This document shows positions 16,852-26,048 of a stretch of 38,374 nucleotides of DNA, piece by piece. Source of the stretch: Candidatus Desulfatibia vada (GTDB taxonomy: Bacteria > Desulfobacterota > Desulfobacteria > Desulfobacterales > UBA11574); the NCBI GenBank assembly GCA_014383215.1, contig JACNIG010000208.1, positions 1-38,374 on the forward strand, in the 5' to 3' direction. The first letter of the stretch is position 1. The number at the start of each line of letters is the position of its first letter. The position numbers and the translations under genes are program-made. A model generated the notes under the pieces. The model made no database searches. It was not told the DNA's origin and saw only the letters and a list, made by a program, of their open reading frames with translations.

Positions 16852-19443
16852 TTAAACCACTATGTTAACCAGTTTTTTTGCTACCACAATAACTTTTTTA
16901 ATCGGTTTGTCTTTGATGAATTTTTGAACACGCTCGTCTGCAAGAGCCGTTTCCCTTAACGTATTATCATCGGTATCAACAGCTGCGTGAAACCTGCCTC
17001 TGAGTTTGCCGTTTACCTGTACTACGATCAACAGCTCATCTTTGATGAGAGCATCATCCCTGTAAGACGGCCAGGCTGCCAGCAGGACACTCGATTCATG
17101 GCCCAGGGCTTCCCATAATTCTTCGGCAAAATGCGGCACAACGGGCGATAAAAGCAAGACAACCGATTCCATGGCAAGCCGCATCACTCCGGCCTGTTGA
17201 GGGCTGTTGTCGATCGTTTCAATGCCGTACATGGTGTTGACAAGCTCCATCACCGCGCTGATGGCAGTGTTAAAATGGAACCGTTCCTCGACATCTTTGG
17301 TCACTTTTCTTATGGCCTGGTGAGTCTTTTTAAACAGCTCCCGAAATTTGCCCTCGAGCTCGTCGGGACTGCCGTCAAAAGGGGCTAAGTTTTTTATAGT
17401 TTCCATGTAGCTTGAGGCCAGGCGCCAAACACGCTTCAGAAAGCGATAGCCACCCTCAACGCCCTGTTCACTCCATTCCAGATCCCTTTCCGGCGGTGCT
17501 GCAAAAAGGCAAAAGAGCCTCGTGGTATCCGCACCGTACTTTTCTATAAGAAGATTCGGATCGATCACATTTTTTTTCGACTTGGACATCTTTTCAACTC
17601 GCCCCGGTATAGCCTTTTGTCCGCATTGCCGGCATACGGCACTTGCACCGCTATCTTTGACCTCTTCGGGGAAGAGGAAGCCGTGGTCCGGACAGGAAAT
17701 GGTCTCTTTACAAACCATCCCCTGGGTCAAAAGCCGGGTAAAAGGTTCCTTGTAGTTGACCAGTTCAAATTCGTTCAGAACGCGTGTAAAATACCGCGAA
17801 TATAGAAGGTGCAAAATCGCATGCTCAACACCGCCGATATACTGGTCAACAGGCATCCAGTAGTCGACGGCTTTTTTATCAAACATACCGCTGCTGCATT
17901 GCGGACTGCAGTATCGCTCAAAATACCAGGAAGATTCCACAAACGTGTCCATTGTGTCAGTTTCTCTTTTCGCATCGGACCGGCCGCAAACCGGACACGT
18001 CGTTTTTACAAAAGAATCGAGAATCGGAAGCGGTGATCCTCCACCTTCGAGAAGCGCAGCATCCTCGGGAAGCAGTACCGGCAGGTCTTTTTCAGGTACA
18101 GGCACAACCCCGCAGGTTTGGCAATGAATCATGGGGATCGGTGCCCCCCAGTAACGTTGCCGGGAAATGCCCCAGTCCCTTAACCTGAAATTTACAGTTT
18201 TTTTCCCCAGGTCCTTTGACTCCAGATACGTAACAATATCATCCATGGCCTGGGTATTTTCCATACCATTGAACTGATCGGAATTGATCATTACGCCTTC
18301 GCCGGCATAAGCTGCGGTGATAGTCTCCCCATCGAGATCCTCATCATGAGGTTTAACAACCACGATTATGTCCAACCCGTATTTTTGGGCGAATTCAAAA
18401 TCCCGCTGATCATGAGCAGGTACGGACATAACCGCACCGGTTCCGTACTCCATCAGTGCAAAATTGGCGGTATAAACCGGCATACGCCTGCCGTTGACGG
18501 GATTAATGCAGAAAGCGCCCACAAAAACACCTTCTTTTTCATAATCGTCAACCGCTTTGGCAGACCGGTCCTGCATGGCAATACGCTCGATGAACTCTTC
18601 AACCTCAGCTTGCCGGTCCGTTCCATTTGCCAGCTTAAGAACCAGGGGATGCTCCGGAGCAAGGCACATGAAAGTAGCACCGCAGACCGTATCTTGCCTG
18701 GTTGTAAAAACGGATATATATTCATCGCTGTTATCGATGGGGAAGCGGATTTCGGCACCGATGCTCTTTCCGATCCAGTTTTTTTGCATGGTGACCACTT
18801 TATCCGGCCATCCGGGAATCTTGTCACAATATTCAAGCAAATCTTCGGCATAGTCGGTAATCCGGAAAAACCACTGCCAGAGTTTTTTTTGACGAACCGG
18901 CTTACCACAACGCCAACACATGCCGGCTTCCACCTGCTCGTTGGCCAGCACTGTCTGGCAGGGTTCACACCAGTTCACATAGGATTCTTTCCTGTAGGCC
19001 ATCTGCTTTTCGTACATTTTCAAAAAAAGCCATTGCTCCCAGTGATAGTATTCAGGCCTGCAGGTAGCAATTTCCCGGCCCCAGTCATAGGAATAGCCGA
19101 TACGTTGCAGCTGTAAGCGCATGTTGTCGATATTTTGATATGTCCAGTCGGCCGGATGGGAATTGTGCGCAATAGCAGCATTTTCAGCCGGCATGCCGAA
19201 AGCATCCCATCCCATGGGGTGCAGGACGTTAAATCCCTGCATTCTTTTGTACCTTGCAACCACATCCCCAATGGTATAGTTCCTTACATGCCCCATATGA
19301 AGATTTCCGGACGGATAAGGAAACATTTCAAGCAGATAATATTTTTTCTTTTCAGGATCCTCATTAACCTCAAACAGATTGGACTTTTCCCAATGGTCTT
19401 GCCATCTGGATTCTATTTTTTGGGGATCATATCTTTCATCCAT
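16852..19443 (-). CDS. leuS: leucyl-tRNA synthetase
   Basis: A class I synthetase that charges tRNA-Leu. From the ATG at 19443 ([15 protein letters not shown]) it is 863 aa, the normal length; the longer ORF to 19620 adds 59 residues of repeat-derived text, and AAAGGATG lies eight bases before the chosen ATG. HMGH (in [20 protein letters not shown]) and KMSKS ([14 protein letters not shown]) are both present. The CP1 editing domain has the [12 protein letters not shown] threonine-rich motif. Cys pairs CEPC/CWRC-like and CPVC are seen in the inserted zinc modules. It is followed by lptE. Confidence 0.98.
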   Translation of the reverse strand: MDERYDPQKIESRWQDHWEKSNLFEVNEDPEKKKYYLLEMFPYPSGNLHMGHVRNYTIGDVVARYKRMQGFNVLHPMGWDAFGMPAENAAIAHNSHPADWTYQNIDNMRLQLQRIGYSYDWGREIATCRPEYYHWEQWLFLKMYEKQMAYRKESYVNWCEPCQTVLANEQVEAGMCWRCGKPVRQKKLWQWFFRITDYAEDLLEYCDKIPGWPDKVVTMQKNWIGKSIGAEIRFPIDNSDEYISVFTTRQDTVCGATFMCLAPEHPLVLKLANGTDRQAEVEEFIERIAMQDRSAKAVDDYEKEGVFVGAFCINPVNGRRMPVYTANFALMEYGTGAVMSVPAHDQRDFEFAQKYGLDIIVVVKPHDEDLDGETITAAYAGEGVMINSDQFNGMENTQAMDDIVTYLESKDLGKKTVNFRLRDWGISRQRYWGAPIPMIHCQTCGVVPVPEKDLPVLLPEDAALLEGGGSPLPILDSFVKTTCPVCGRSDAKRETDTMDTFVESSWYFERYCSPQCSSGMFDKKAVDYWMPVDQYIGGVEHAILHLLYSRYFTRVLNEFELVNYKEPFTRLLTQGMVCKETISCPDHGFLFPEEVKDSGASAVCRQCGQKAIPGRVEKMSKSKKNVIDPNLLIEKYGADTTRLFCLFAAPPERDLEWSEQGVEGGYRFLKRVWRLASSYMETIKNLAPFDGSPDELEGKFRELFKKTHQAIRKVTKDVEERFHFNTAISAVMELVNTMYGIETIDNSPQQAGVMRLAMESVVLLLSPVVPHFAEELWEALGHESSVLLAAWPSYRDDALIKDELLIVVQVNGKLRGRFHAAVDTDDNTLRETALADERVQKFIKDKPIKKVIVVAKKLVNIVV

Positions 19444-19478
19444 TGTATATACATCCTTTATCCATATCATTGCATACA

Positions 19479-19695
19479 GCGTAGTTGATAGCGCCTTTTT
19501 TGAACTGCAACAGCGAGCGTATTCCCCGTCCGCCTCCGGTGGACTGCGGGGAATGCGAGCGAATATTAAATTAGCAGAATTCCTTACAGTCGCGCGAAGC
19601 ACTGCCGCAAGGCAGAACATTCCCTGTCCGCCTGCGGACTGCAGGGAGCTTCAAAAACCATGAAGCCCGACGATTCTCTGAACCCTAACCTATTG
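19479..19695. repeat. dispersed palindromes upstream of leuS
   Basis: GCGTAGTTGATAGCGCCTTT at the left and CCTAACCTATTGAGAAG at the right match the ends of the element beside coaBC (10420-10486). Inside are two GC-rich palindromes: GTATTCCCCGTCCGCC...GCGGGGAATGC (about 19513-19554) and TCCCTGTCCGCCTGCGGACT...CAGGGA (about 19620-19647). Together they form a composite of nested elements. Confidence 0.7.
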
Positions 19696-19850
19696 AGAAG
19701 TCACGTGTCCATCTATAAAATGTGACTCTCATGCCACAACCTGATACAAATAGCAAGAATGTCTAACCCGGATTTCTCATCATCTGAGAAATCGATTGAC
19801 TTGTATCTAACATTTTCATATCAAACAGTAAAGACGTCTTCTATCATAAT

Positions 19851-19880
19851 TGATGAATTCGGAAAAAGTCGAATTCATCA
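19851..19880. promoter_or_regulatory. perfect 11-bp hairpin in the leuS-rng divergent spacer
   Basis: TGATGAATTCG-gaaaaagt-CGAATTCATCA has 11 perfect pairs and an 8-nt loop, followed by CGTTTTAG. It could be an operator or a weak terminator. The rest of the 19696-20238 stretch is AT-rich, with the possible small ORF at 19979 and a small ACTCAC/GTGAGT hairpin at 20117-20134. Confidence 0.5.
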
Positions 19881-19978
19881 CGTTTTAGGTTTTATGTGAG
19901 CATAAATTGCAGTTTTAACAAATACTTAAAATCTAAAATTGTATCTTCTCAATAAATGGAGGCAACCGGTAATGAAAT

Positions 19979-20116
19979 ATGAAAATGGCTGACTGTTTGA
20001 ACGCATTAGTGAGTGTTAAGAAAAAACAGCAACTATCTGATATCTTCATAAACAATAGAGACGTAATAACCATAGATCATTCTTATTTCAATGTTATGGC
20101 CCTGTTTTTTCTTTAG
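19979..20116 (+). CDS. possible 45-aa small ORF upstream of rng
   Basis: It reads MKMADCLNALVSVKKKQQLS and ends VMALFFL-TAG. GGAGG at 19958-19962 is well placed for a 6-codon ORF at 19972 (MKYENG) that overlaps this start by running into it, which could allow re-initiation. A hairpin follows the stop. No homology is recognised, composition is unremarkable, and it may be chance or a leader of rng. Confidence 0.2.
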   Translation: MKMADCLNALVSVKKKQQLSDIFINNRDVITIDHSYFNVMALFFL

Positions 20117-20238
20117 ACTCACTTTTGCGTGAGTTTCAGACGTTTTCATATTTTATTACCGGTTGCCGGCCGTTGACCAGAACTTATTGAAAAGTTACCC
20201 TTTTCCGGTTCAAAAAGGCAAAAAGGAATGAAACTTTT

Positions 20239-21705
20239 ATGAGCAGCAAAATCCTTATCAATGCCGTAGATCCTGAAGAATGCAGGATTGCAAAAGTTAA
20301 AGACAATAAGCTGGAAGAATTTCAAATCGAAAGCGCCGCTAAGGAAATTATCCATGGTAATGTTTACAAAGCGATTATTTCCCGGATTGAACCGAGTCTT
20401 CAAGCTGTTTTTGTGGACTACGGAGCAGAGCGACACGGCTTCTTGCAGCAGCACGAAATTCACAGTGACTATTTTTTAGACAGCCCCACCGGAAAACAGT
20501 CTAAGTCTATTAATAGTATTGTCAAACGCGGACAGGAACTCCTTGTGCAGGTCAGCAAAGATCCTTTCATGAAAAAGGGAGCTATGCTGACGACTTACAT
20601 ATCACTGCCGGGAAGATACGTTGTCCTAATGCCGGGAAGCCACAGCCGGGGTATTTCACGCAAAATAGAGGATGAAAATGAGCGTAAACGTCTCAAGGAT
20701 ATCGTCGGCACACTCAAAATACCGGAAGGATACGGTCTAATCGTCCGTACGGTCGGGGTAAACTGTACCAAAACACACCTGACCAAGGACCTGAGCTACC
20801 TTTTAAGGCTGTGGGAAAACGTCAAGAATAATGTAATACAGCAGAAAGCCCCCGCCCTTCTATACAAAGAGCAGAACCTGGCTTTAAGATCCATACGCGA
20901 CTATTTTACAACGGATGTATCTGAAATTCTCATAGATGATGCTGCTGTATATAACGATGTTAAATACTTTGTTAAAATAATTTCTCCCAAGCATACCAAA
21001 ATAGTTAAACTCTTTAAGGGATCCAAACCGATATTTACTAAACACCAGCTTGAGAGTCAGATTGAATCAATCTATGAAAGTAAGGTTACACTGAAATCCG
21101 GCGGTTATATTGTAATTGAGCAAACTGAAGCTCTGGTCTCTATTGATGTCAATTCGGGAAAAGCAACCCAGAAAAAATCCATAGAGCTGACAGCATTACA
21201 GACCAACATAGAAGCTGCCGAAGAGGTTGCCCGCCAATTGCGGCTTAGAGACCTGGGAGGCCTGATCGTCATTGATTTCATCGACATGAGAGATTCGAAA
21301 CACAGATCAGAAACTGAAAGGACTCTCAAGGCTTTTGTAAAGTCGGACAAGGCCAAAACAAATATCGGCCGGATTTCTAAATTCGGCTTGATGGAAATGT
21401 CAAGGCAGCGCATACGGCCGTCGATCGAATACGGCAGCTTTGAATCCTGCCGCCATTGCCAAGGCAAGGGACTGGTTCCTTCGACCGAAACCCTGGTGCT
21501 AAGTTTCTTCCGTCAACTTCGACTTGAAACCTTGAAAGCAGATATTTCAAGCGTAAAAGGGGTCGTTCCATCAGAAGTCGCAGAATATCTTTTAAACAAA
21601 AAGCGCCGGGAGATTCTCGATCTGGAGGAAAGACGAAATCTTTCCATCACCATCGAAGGAGACAGTACTATGGACCCGGGAAAGAATAAGATTATTTGCC
21701 ATTAG
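20239..21705 (+). CDS. rng: ribonuclease G (RNase E/G family)
   Basis: A single-strand-specific endoribonuclease for rRNA maturation and mRNA decay. The S1-like RNA-binding domain (about residues 35-120) starts with GNVYKAIISRIEPSLQAVFVDYG. The catalytic DNase I-like part holds the two metal-binding aspartates in LVSIDVNSGK and GLIVIDFIDM. The zinc-link CRHCQGKG is near residue 405. Length of 488 aa matches RNase G rather than the longer RNase E, with no C-terminal scaffold tail. It starts a plus-strand run and is divergent from leuS. Confidence 0.95.
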   Translation: MSSKILINAVDPEECRIAKVKDNKLEEFQIESAAKEIIHGNVYKAIISRIEPSLQAVFVDYGAERHGFLQQHEIHSDYFLDSPTGKQSKSINSIVKRGQELLVQVSKDPFMKKGAMLTTYISLPGRYVVLMPGSHSRGISRKIEDENERKRLKDIVGTLKIPEGYGLIVRTVGVNCTKTHLTKDLSYLLRLWENVKNNVIQQKAPALLYKEQNLALRSIRDYFTTDVSEILIDDAAVYNDVKYFVKIISPKHTKIVKLFKGSKPIFTKHQLESQIESIYESKVTLKSGGYIVIEQTEALVSIDVNSGKATQKKSIELTALQTNIEAAEEVARQLRLRDLGGLIVIDFIDMRDSKHRSETERTLKAFVKSDKAKTNIGRISKFGLMEMSRQRIRPSIEYGSFESCRHCQGKGLVPSTETLVLSFFRQLRLETLKADISSVKGVVPSEVAEYLLNKKRREILDLEERRNLSITIEGDSTMDPGKNKIICH

Positions 21706-21815
21706 TCGTCAGTGTTGCGCAGTGGGGAGCAGTCCGGTAAAAATAAACATGTCCGGTTGACACCTAAGCAACATTGCTGTATCGGTGTGACAACTTAAAA
21801 AAAATAGGAAAAAAT

Positions 21816-22580
21816 ATGCCGAAAAATAATAATTCAGGTAATACCAGTAAGTCCTTGATAATCGTTATCATAATTGTCATTATAGGAGCCGCTCTTATCG
21901 GATATATGCTCTGGTCCCAAAAAGATGCAGGGCCTGTTGCCCCCCCAATCCCTAAAAAAATTCTTGCGCCTATAAAACCCCAGACGGTAATTGACTACAA
22001 CGAGCTCAATAAAGATCAAAAATTAAAGGAGCTTATGCAGGAGCGCAAGGCTAAATACGGTCTTAAAAAAGGAATCGATATAATTACAAAATCAGATGAA
22101 TCCGTCAAAGTCGGCGAATCAACGGTTCCCATGCAGGAAATTCTGGATGAAATCCGGCTTAAACTCGGTGATATAATCGAAAAAGACCTCAAATCAGGCC
22201 GCACAGGTTCAGGCAGAGGCACAAAGGAATTTGGAATATATGTGGTTCAGCCGGGGGATAATATCTGGAACATTCATTTTAAGTTTCTCAAAGACTATTT
22301 TGACCATAAAGGTGTGGTTCTCTCACCACGTTCCGATGAACCCAGCCAGGCAGGCCAAAGCTCCGGTGTCGGTAAACTTCTAAAATTTTCCGAAAACACC
22401 GTTCAAATATACAACATCAAAGAACATAAGCTTGATATCGATCTGCATCTAATCATCCCCTTGAACAAAATCGTTGTTTATAATATGGAACGGATTTTTG
22501 CACTGCTGGATCTCGTCGACTACGCAAAGGTCAATCGCATCCAGTTTGATGGTGAAACACTCTGGATACCGGCAGAGTAA
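21816..22580 (+). CDS. membrane-anchored protein with LysM-like segment
   Basis: A 254-aa protein from the ATG at 21816 (AGGAAAAAAT upstream); the track's earlier start lacks support. A short polar start MPKNNNSGNTSKS is followed by one TM helix LIIVIIIVIIGAALIGYMLW, then a proline-rich linker (PVAPPIPKKILAPIKP) and a charged region. FGIYVVQPGDNIWNIHFKFLKDYF (about residues 155-178) resembles a LysM start (YVVQPGDNIWNI), which would bind peptidoglycan, but the second half of the motif is unclear. Function is unknown. It follows rng by 110 bp. A MITE-like element begins right after the TAA. Confidence 0.7.
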   Translation: MPKNNNSGNTSKSLIIVIIIVIIGAALIGYMLWSQKDAGPVAPPIPKKILAPIKPQTVIDYNELNKDQKLKELMQERKAKYGLKKGIDIITKSDESVKVGESTVPMQEILDEIRLKLGDIIEKDLKSGRTGSGRGTKEFGIYVVQPGDNIWNIHFKFLKDYFDHKGVVLSPRSDEPSQAGQSSGVGKLLKFSENTVQIYNIKEHKLDIDLHLIIPLNKIVVYNMERIFALLDLVDYAKVNRIQFDGETLWIPAE

Positions 22581-22582
22581 CG

Positions 22583-22900
22583 AATCCCCCGCCATGCGGG
22601 ATTTTCAACGGGCTCAGAGGACCCGGCTTTGGTTTACCTCTGGAAGGGGTTAATGTTACAGTACATATAAATGCCTAAAGTGACCTAAAGTTTGAAGTGC
22701 CTAAAGCCTGCCCTGGCGCGCGGCCCCTCATTCAAAAGTATACCTTTTGAAGTTGTTGCAGAATACACATAAGCTAAAAAGTACAGAGCCAGTTCTGGGC
22801 CAGGGTTATGGTGTCGCTTCGCTCCATCTATTCATATAAAATTGACAGAATACCTTAACTTTAGTTCACTTTAGCTCACTTCAAACTTAAGGCACTTTTA
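22583..22900. repeat. MITE-like AAAGTGCCT element, copy 2
   Basis: It starts two bases after the upstream stop codon (TAA CGAATCCC). Parts in order are GGGCTCAGAGGACCCGGC, TTTGGTTTACCTCTGGAAGG, TAAAGTGACCTAAAGTTTG, an inserted roughly 100-bp stretch with CTGGGCCAGGGTTATGG, the core AAAATTGACAGAATACCTTA, and the inverse arm TTAGTTCACTTTAGCTCAC. It fills the 334-bp spacer before yajC, and the yajC Shine-Dalgarno AAAGGAGG starts at its right edge. Confidence 0.75.
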
Positions 22901-22914
22901 AAGGAGGTTTAATC

Positions 22915-23286
22915 TTGACAAGTATCGCGTATGCAATGGGCCAGGGCGGAGCACTAGGCGGGCAGCAGGCCGGTGGGTTTTCCTCGTTTATACCCCTAAT
23001 CCTGATGTTCGTTATTTTTTATTTTCTACTGATCCGGCCCCAGCAGAAAAAGTCTAAAGAACACCGCGAAATGATCTCGAATATTAAACAAGGCGACCGT
23101 ATTGTTACCAGCGGCGGCATCCATGGCCGTGTTACTGCCGTGGGTGAAACCACGATGACATTGGAGATCGCTGATAAGGTCCGCGTCAAGCTGGCCCGCG
23201 GCAACGTTGCCGCTTTGGTCGCGTCTGCTTCTTCACAGGTCCAGAAATCAAAAAGCAGCAAAAAGGGTTCGGAAAAATCAAAATAG
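22915..23286 (+). CDS. yajC: Sec translocase accessory subunit YajC
   Basis: A small inner-membrane protein that associates with SecDF. The N-terminal stretch is Gly/Ala-rich (MGQGGALGGQQAGG), followed by the TM helix FIPLILMFVIFYFLLIRPQQKKSKEH, the YajC hallmark. The cytoplasmic part has GDRIVTSGGIHGRVTAV. Length is 123 aa with a Lys/Ser-rich tail. The start is TTG with an ideal AAGGAGG seven bases upstream; an ATG seven codons later is the alternative. It heads yajC-secD-secF. Confidence 0.97.
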   Translation: MTSIAYAMGQGGALGGQQAGGFSSFIPLILMFVIFYFLLIRPQQKKSKEHREMISNIKQGDRIVTSGGIHGRVTAVGETTMTLEIADKVRVKLARGNVAALVASASSQVQKSKSSKKGSEKSK

Positions 23287-23335
23287 CCCCAATTAATTTG
23301 TTAATTTGATAATTTAACAAATTTTGTGGGGCTTT
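23286..23335 (+). terminator. hairpin between yajC and secD, possible partial terminator
   Basis: GCCCC...AATTTGTTAA-loop-TTAACAAATT...GGGGC forms a 5-6 bp GC stem plus an inner 10-bp AT stem, beginning on the last base of the yajC stop codon. Only TTTC follows, so it may cause attenuation or mark an RNA processing/stability point rather than end transcription. Confidence 0.5.
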
Positions 23336-23360
23336 CATCTGCTAAGAAAAGGAAGGATCA

Positions 23361-24938
23361 TTGAAAAATATTTCATGGCGATTGGTTGCCGTTGTTGTGA
23401 TTATAGTCGCAGCAATTATCTACGTTCTCCCCACCATAAAGCCGACCTTGTGGCCCCACAAAAAGATCAACCTGGGACTGGATCTTCAGGGCGGCATGCA
23501 CCTGGTGCTTGAAGTCGATACCGAAAAAGCCGTGGAGAGTACTGTTGAACGTATCAGCCAGGAACTCCGCAGCCTCATGAAAAAAGAGCGCATCAGGCAT
23601 AGCGGTATAAAACGGATTGAAGGCAGCCGGATAGTGGTCAGGTTGCAAGACCAAAAAAATGTAGACGATTTTGAAAAGCTGCTTGATAAGGAATTCGAGG
23701 GTCTGCGCATTCTTTCGAAATTAACTGAAGACGAAATTTTTACCGTGATCATGGATCTTCCTGCAAAGGAAAGCGATCAAATCAAAAAACTGGCAACGGA
23801 ACAGGCTCTTGAAACTATCAGAAACCGGATTGACCAGTTTGGCGTCAGTGAACCTGATATTCGCCTGCAGGGCGAAAATCGCATACTAATACAACTTCCC
23901 GGAATCAGAGATACTCAAAGGGCCAAGGAGCTTATCGGCAGGACAGCCCTTTTAGAATTTAAACTGCTGGATGAAACCCATGATCTCAACGCCGCCCTGC
24001 AAGGCAATGTTCCGCCGGGCAGCGAAATTCTCTATGCAACCAAAAAAGAGACCGAAACCAATCGTGAGACCAAAATACCCTACCTGGTAAAAAAGCAGAC
24101 CCAGTTAACCGGAGCACATCTTACCGATGCCAGAGTTCAGATCGACTCCCAGTATAATGAACCGTATGTTTCCATTACTTTTGACAAAAAAGGGGGCCGG
24201 GACTTTGCCAGAATAACAGAAGAAAATGTAAAAAAACGCCTCGCCATTGTACTTGATAAAAACGTTTATTCGGCACCGGTTATTCAGGAAAAAATCACCG
24301 GGGGACAGGCCCGGATTACAGGCAGCTTCTCCACAGACGAAGCCCACGATCTTGCCATAATCCTGCGGGCAGGAGCTCTCCCGGCCCCGGTCAATATCCT
24401 TGAGGAAAGAACCGTCGGCCCTTCTCTGGGATCTGATTCCATCAGGAAAGGTCTTTTCTCTATGTGCGTCGGCGGTATCCTCGTCATTATGTTTATGGTT
24501 ATATATTATAAGGGCTCCGGACTGATTGCAGACTTTGCCCTGATACTTAATATTCTTCTGATAGCCGGAGGTTTGGCCGCTTTGCAGGCCACGCTGACAC
24601 TGCCGGGCATCGCCGGCATTATCCTTACCATCGGTATGGCCGTGGATGCCAATGTTCTTATATTCGAGCGTATCAGGGAAGAGATGAGCCTGGGCAAGAC
24701 ACCCCGGGCAGCCGTCGATGCCGGTTACGACAGGGCCACGCTTACCATCCTCGATGCCAACGTCACAACGCTGATTGCCGCGCTGGTGCTGTTCCAGTTC
24801 GGAACCGGCCCTGTAAAAGGATTTGCCGTCACACTGAGCCTGGGGGTGATCTCCAGCCTGTTTACAGCCCTTATCTTGTCACGGCTTATCTTCGATTATT
24901 TCTTGATAATACGCAAAACCAAACACTTAAGCATCTAA
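23361..24938 (+). CDS. secD: protein translocase subunit SecD
   Basis: An RND-like membrane subunit that uses the proton gradient to finish Sec-dependent export. TM1 is LVAVVVIIVAAIIYVLP, followed by the start of the P1 periplasmic domain (INLGLDLQGGMHLVLEVD). The P1/head text includes NRIDQFGVSEPDIRLQG. Five C-terminal TM helices carry GMAVDANVLIFERIREE, the proton-path motif. Length is 525 aa. The start is TTG with GGAAGG upstream. secF follows after 18 bp. Confidence 0.97.
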   Translation: MKNISWRLVAVVVIIVAAIIYVLPTIKPTLWPHKKINLGLDLQGGMHLVLEVDTEKAVESTVERISQELRSLMKKERIRHSGIKRIEGSRIVVRLQDQKNVDDFEKLLDKEFEGLRILSKLTEDEIFTVIMDLPAKESDQIKKLATEQALETIRNRIDQFGVSEPDIRLQGENRILIQLPGIRDTQRAKELIGRTALLEFKLLDETHDLNAALQGNVPPGSEILYATKKETETNRETKIPYLVKKQTQLTGAHLTDARVQIDSQYNEPYVSITFDKKGGRDFARITEENVKKRLAIVLDKNVYSAPVIQEKITGGQARITGSFSTDEAHDLAIILRAGALPAPVNILEERTVGPSLGSDSIRKGLFSMCVGGILVIMFMVIYYKGSGLIADFALILNILLIAGGLAALQATLTLPGIAGIILTIGMAVDANVLIFERIREEMSLGKTPRAAVDAGYDRATLTILDANVTTLIAALVLFQFGTGPVKGFAVTLSLGVISSLFTALILSRLIFDYFLIIRKTKHLSI

Positions 24939-24956
24939 ATCATAAGGACCCAATCT

Positions 24957-25997
24957 ATGCGAATAATAAAGTCTGATATAAATATAGATTTTATCGGTAA
25001 TACTAAAATAGCTTTCACGGTATCCGTGGCAATGATACTTGTCAGCATCCTATCTCTTTTTATACACAAAGGACCCCGATACGGCATCGACTTTGCCGGC
25101 GGAACGCTGATACAGGTGAAATTTCTTGAACCGGTAAATATCAAAGATATAAAATCGGGCCTGGCAGCCATAGACATGGGATCTTCAACGGTGCAACTCT
25201 TCGGCGATCAGCAAGAGAATGAATACCTTATCCGGACCGACATATCAGCGGCAACCTCACAGGGATTTTCCCTCAAAGTGCAAGATGCTTTGAAATCGTC
25301 TATTGGCAAAGATGCGGAGATCCGTCGAGTAGAAATGGTTGGACCCCAGGTGGGTGAGGACCTGCGTGAAAAAGCCTTATTCGCCATGTTTTATGCCCTG
25401 CTTTTCATTACTATCTATATATCCGGTCGTTTTGAGTTAAAGTGGATGTTAAGCGCGGTCATGGCCGCAGCACTTGTGGGGGCCGTCTATCTGCTCTCTA
25501 TTTTTAATGTCAGCGTCCCAATTTTAATGGCCGCAGCACTTATCGTCACCTTGTTACTTTTTTGGTTTCTCGATTTGAAATACGCCATGGGTGCGATTGT
25601 AGCCCTTATCCATGACGTCACCATTACTATCGGTATATTTTCGATTTTTAACAAGGAATTTACCCTGCCGATTATCGCGGCGCTTCTCACCATCATCGGG
25701 TACTCACTGAATGATACGATAATTGTTTTTGACAGAATCAGGGAAAATTTGAGAAAACATCACCGCAATCCTCTCGATTTCATTATTAACAAAAGTATAA
25801 ACGAGACGCTCAGCAGGACCATACTGACGTCTGTGACCACCCTCATTGTGGTTTTAGCCCTGTTTGTCCTGGGAGGCGGAATCATCCACGATTTCGCATT
25901 TGCATTGATTGTGGGTGTCCTGGTCGGTACCTACTCATCAATCTACGTTGCAAGCCCTATTCTCCTTGCCCGGCAGGTACACGGAAAGAAAAAATAA
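24957..25997 (+). CDS. secF: protein translocase subunit SecF
   Basis: The partner of SecD. TM1 is followed by YGIDFAGGTLIQVKF (about 42-56), the family signature. The later TM bundle holds GYSLNDTIIVFDRIREN. Length is 346 aa, within the usual 300-350. It lies 18 bp after secD, so co-transcription is clear. An AAAATCGC palindrome begins directly after the TAA. Confidence 0.97.
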   Translation: MRIIKSDINIDFIGNTKIAFTVSVAMILVSILSLFIHKGPRYGIDFAGGTLIQVKFLEPVNIKDIKSGLAAIDMGSSTVQLFGDQQENEYLIRTDISAATSQGFSLKVQDALKSSIGKDAEIRRVEMVGPQVGEDLREKALFAMFYALLFITIYISGRFELKWMLSAVMAAALVGAVYLLSIFNVSVPILMAAALIVTLLLFWFLDLKYAMGAIVALIHDVTITIGIFSIFNKEFTLPIIAALLTIIGYSLNDTIIVFDRIRENLRKHHRNPLDFIINKSINETLSRTILTSVTTLIVVLALFVLGGGIIHDFAFALIVGVLVGTYSSIYVASPILLARQVHGKKK

Positions 25998-26019
25998 TAA
26001 AATCGCTACGCGATTTTAT
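25997..26019. repeat. TAAAATCGC palindrome at secF stop
   Basis: TAAAATCGC-TAC-GCGATTTTA, 9-bp arms with a 3-nt loop, starts at the base after the secF stop. No T-run follows. Related palindromes are found at 16786-16808 and 35434-35452. Confidence 0.75.
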
Positions 26020-26048
26020 ACAATGACCATTTTTTTAAGTGCGTCTTG

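Noticed and set aside
18346-19116. 256-aa plus-strand ORF opposite leuS
   Set aside because: It is an antisense shadow of the strong leuS coding frame, with no ribosome site or domain pattern.
19444-19620. 59-residue N-terminal extension of LeuS in the ORF track
   Set aside because: The extension is translated from GC-rich dispersed palindromes; the ATG at 19443 has a proper ribosome site and gives the normal family length and start.
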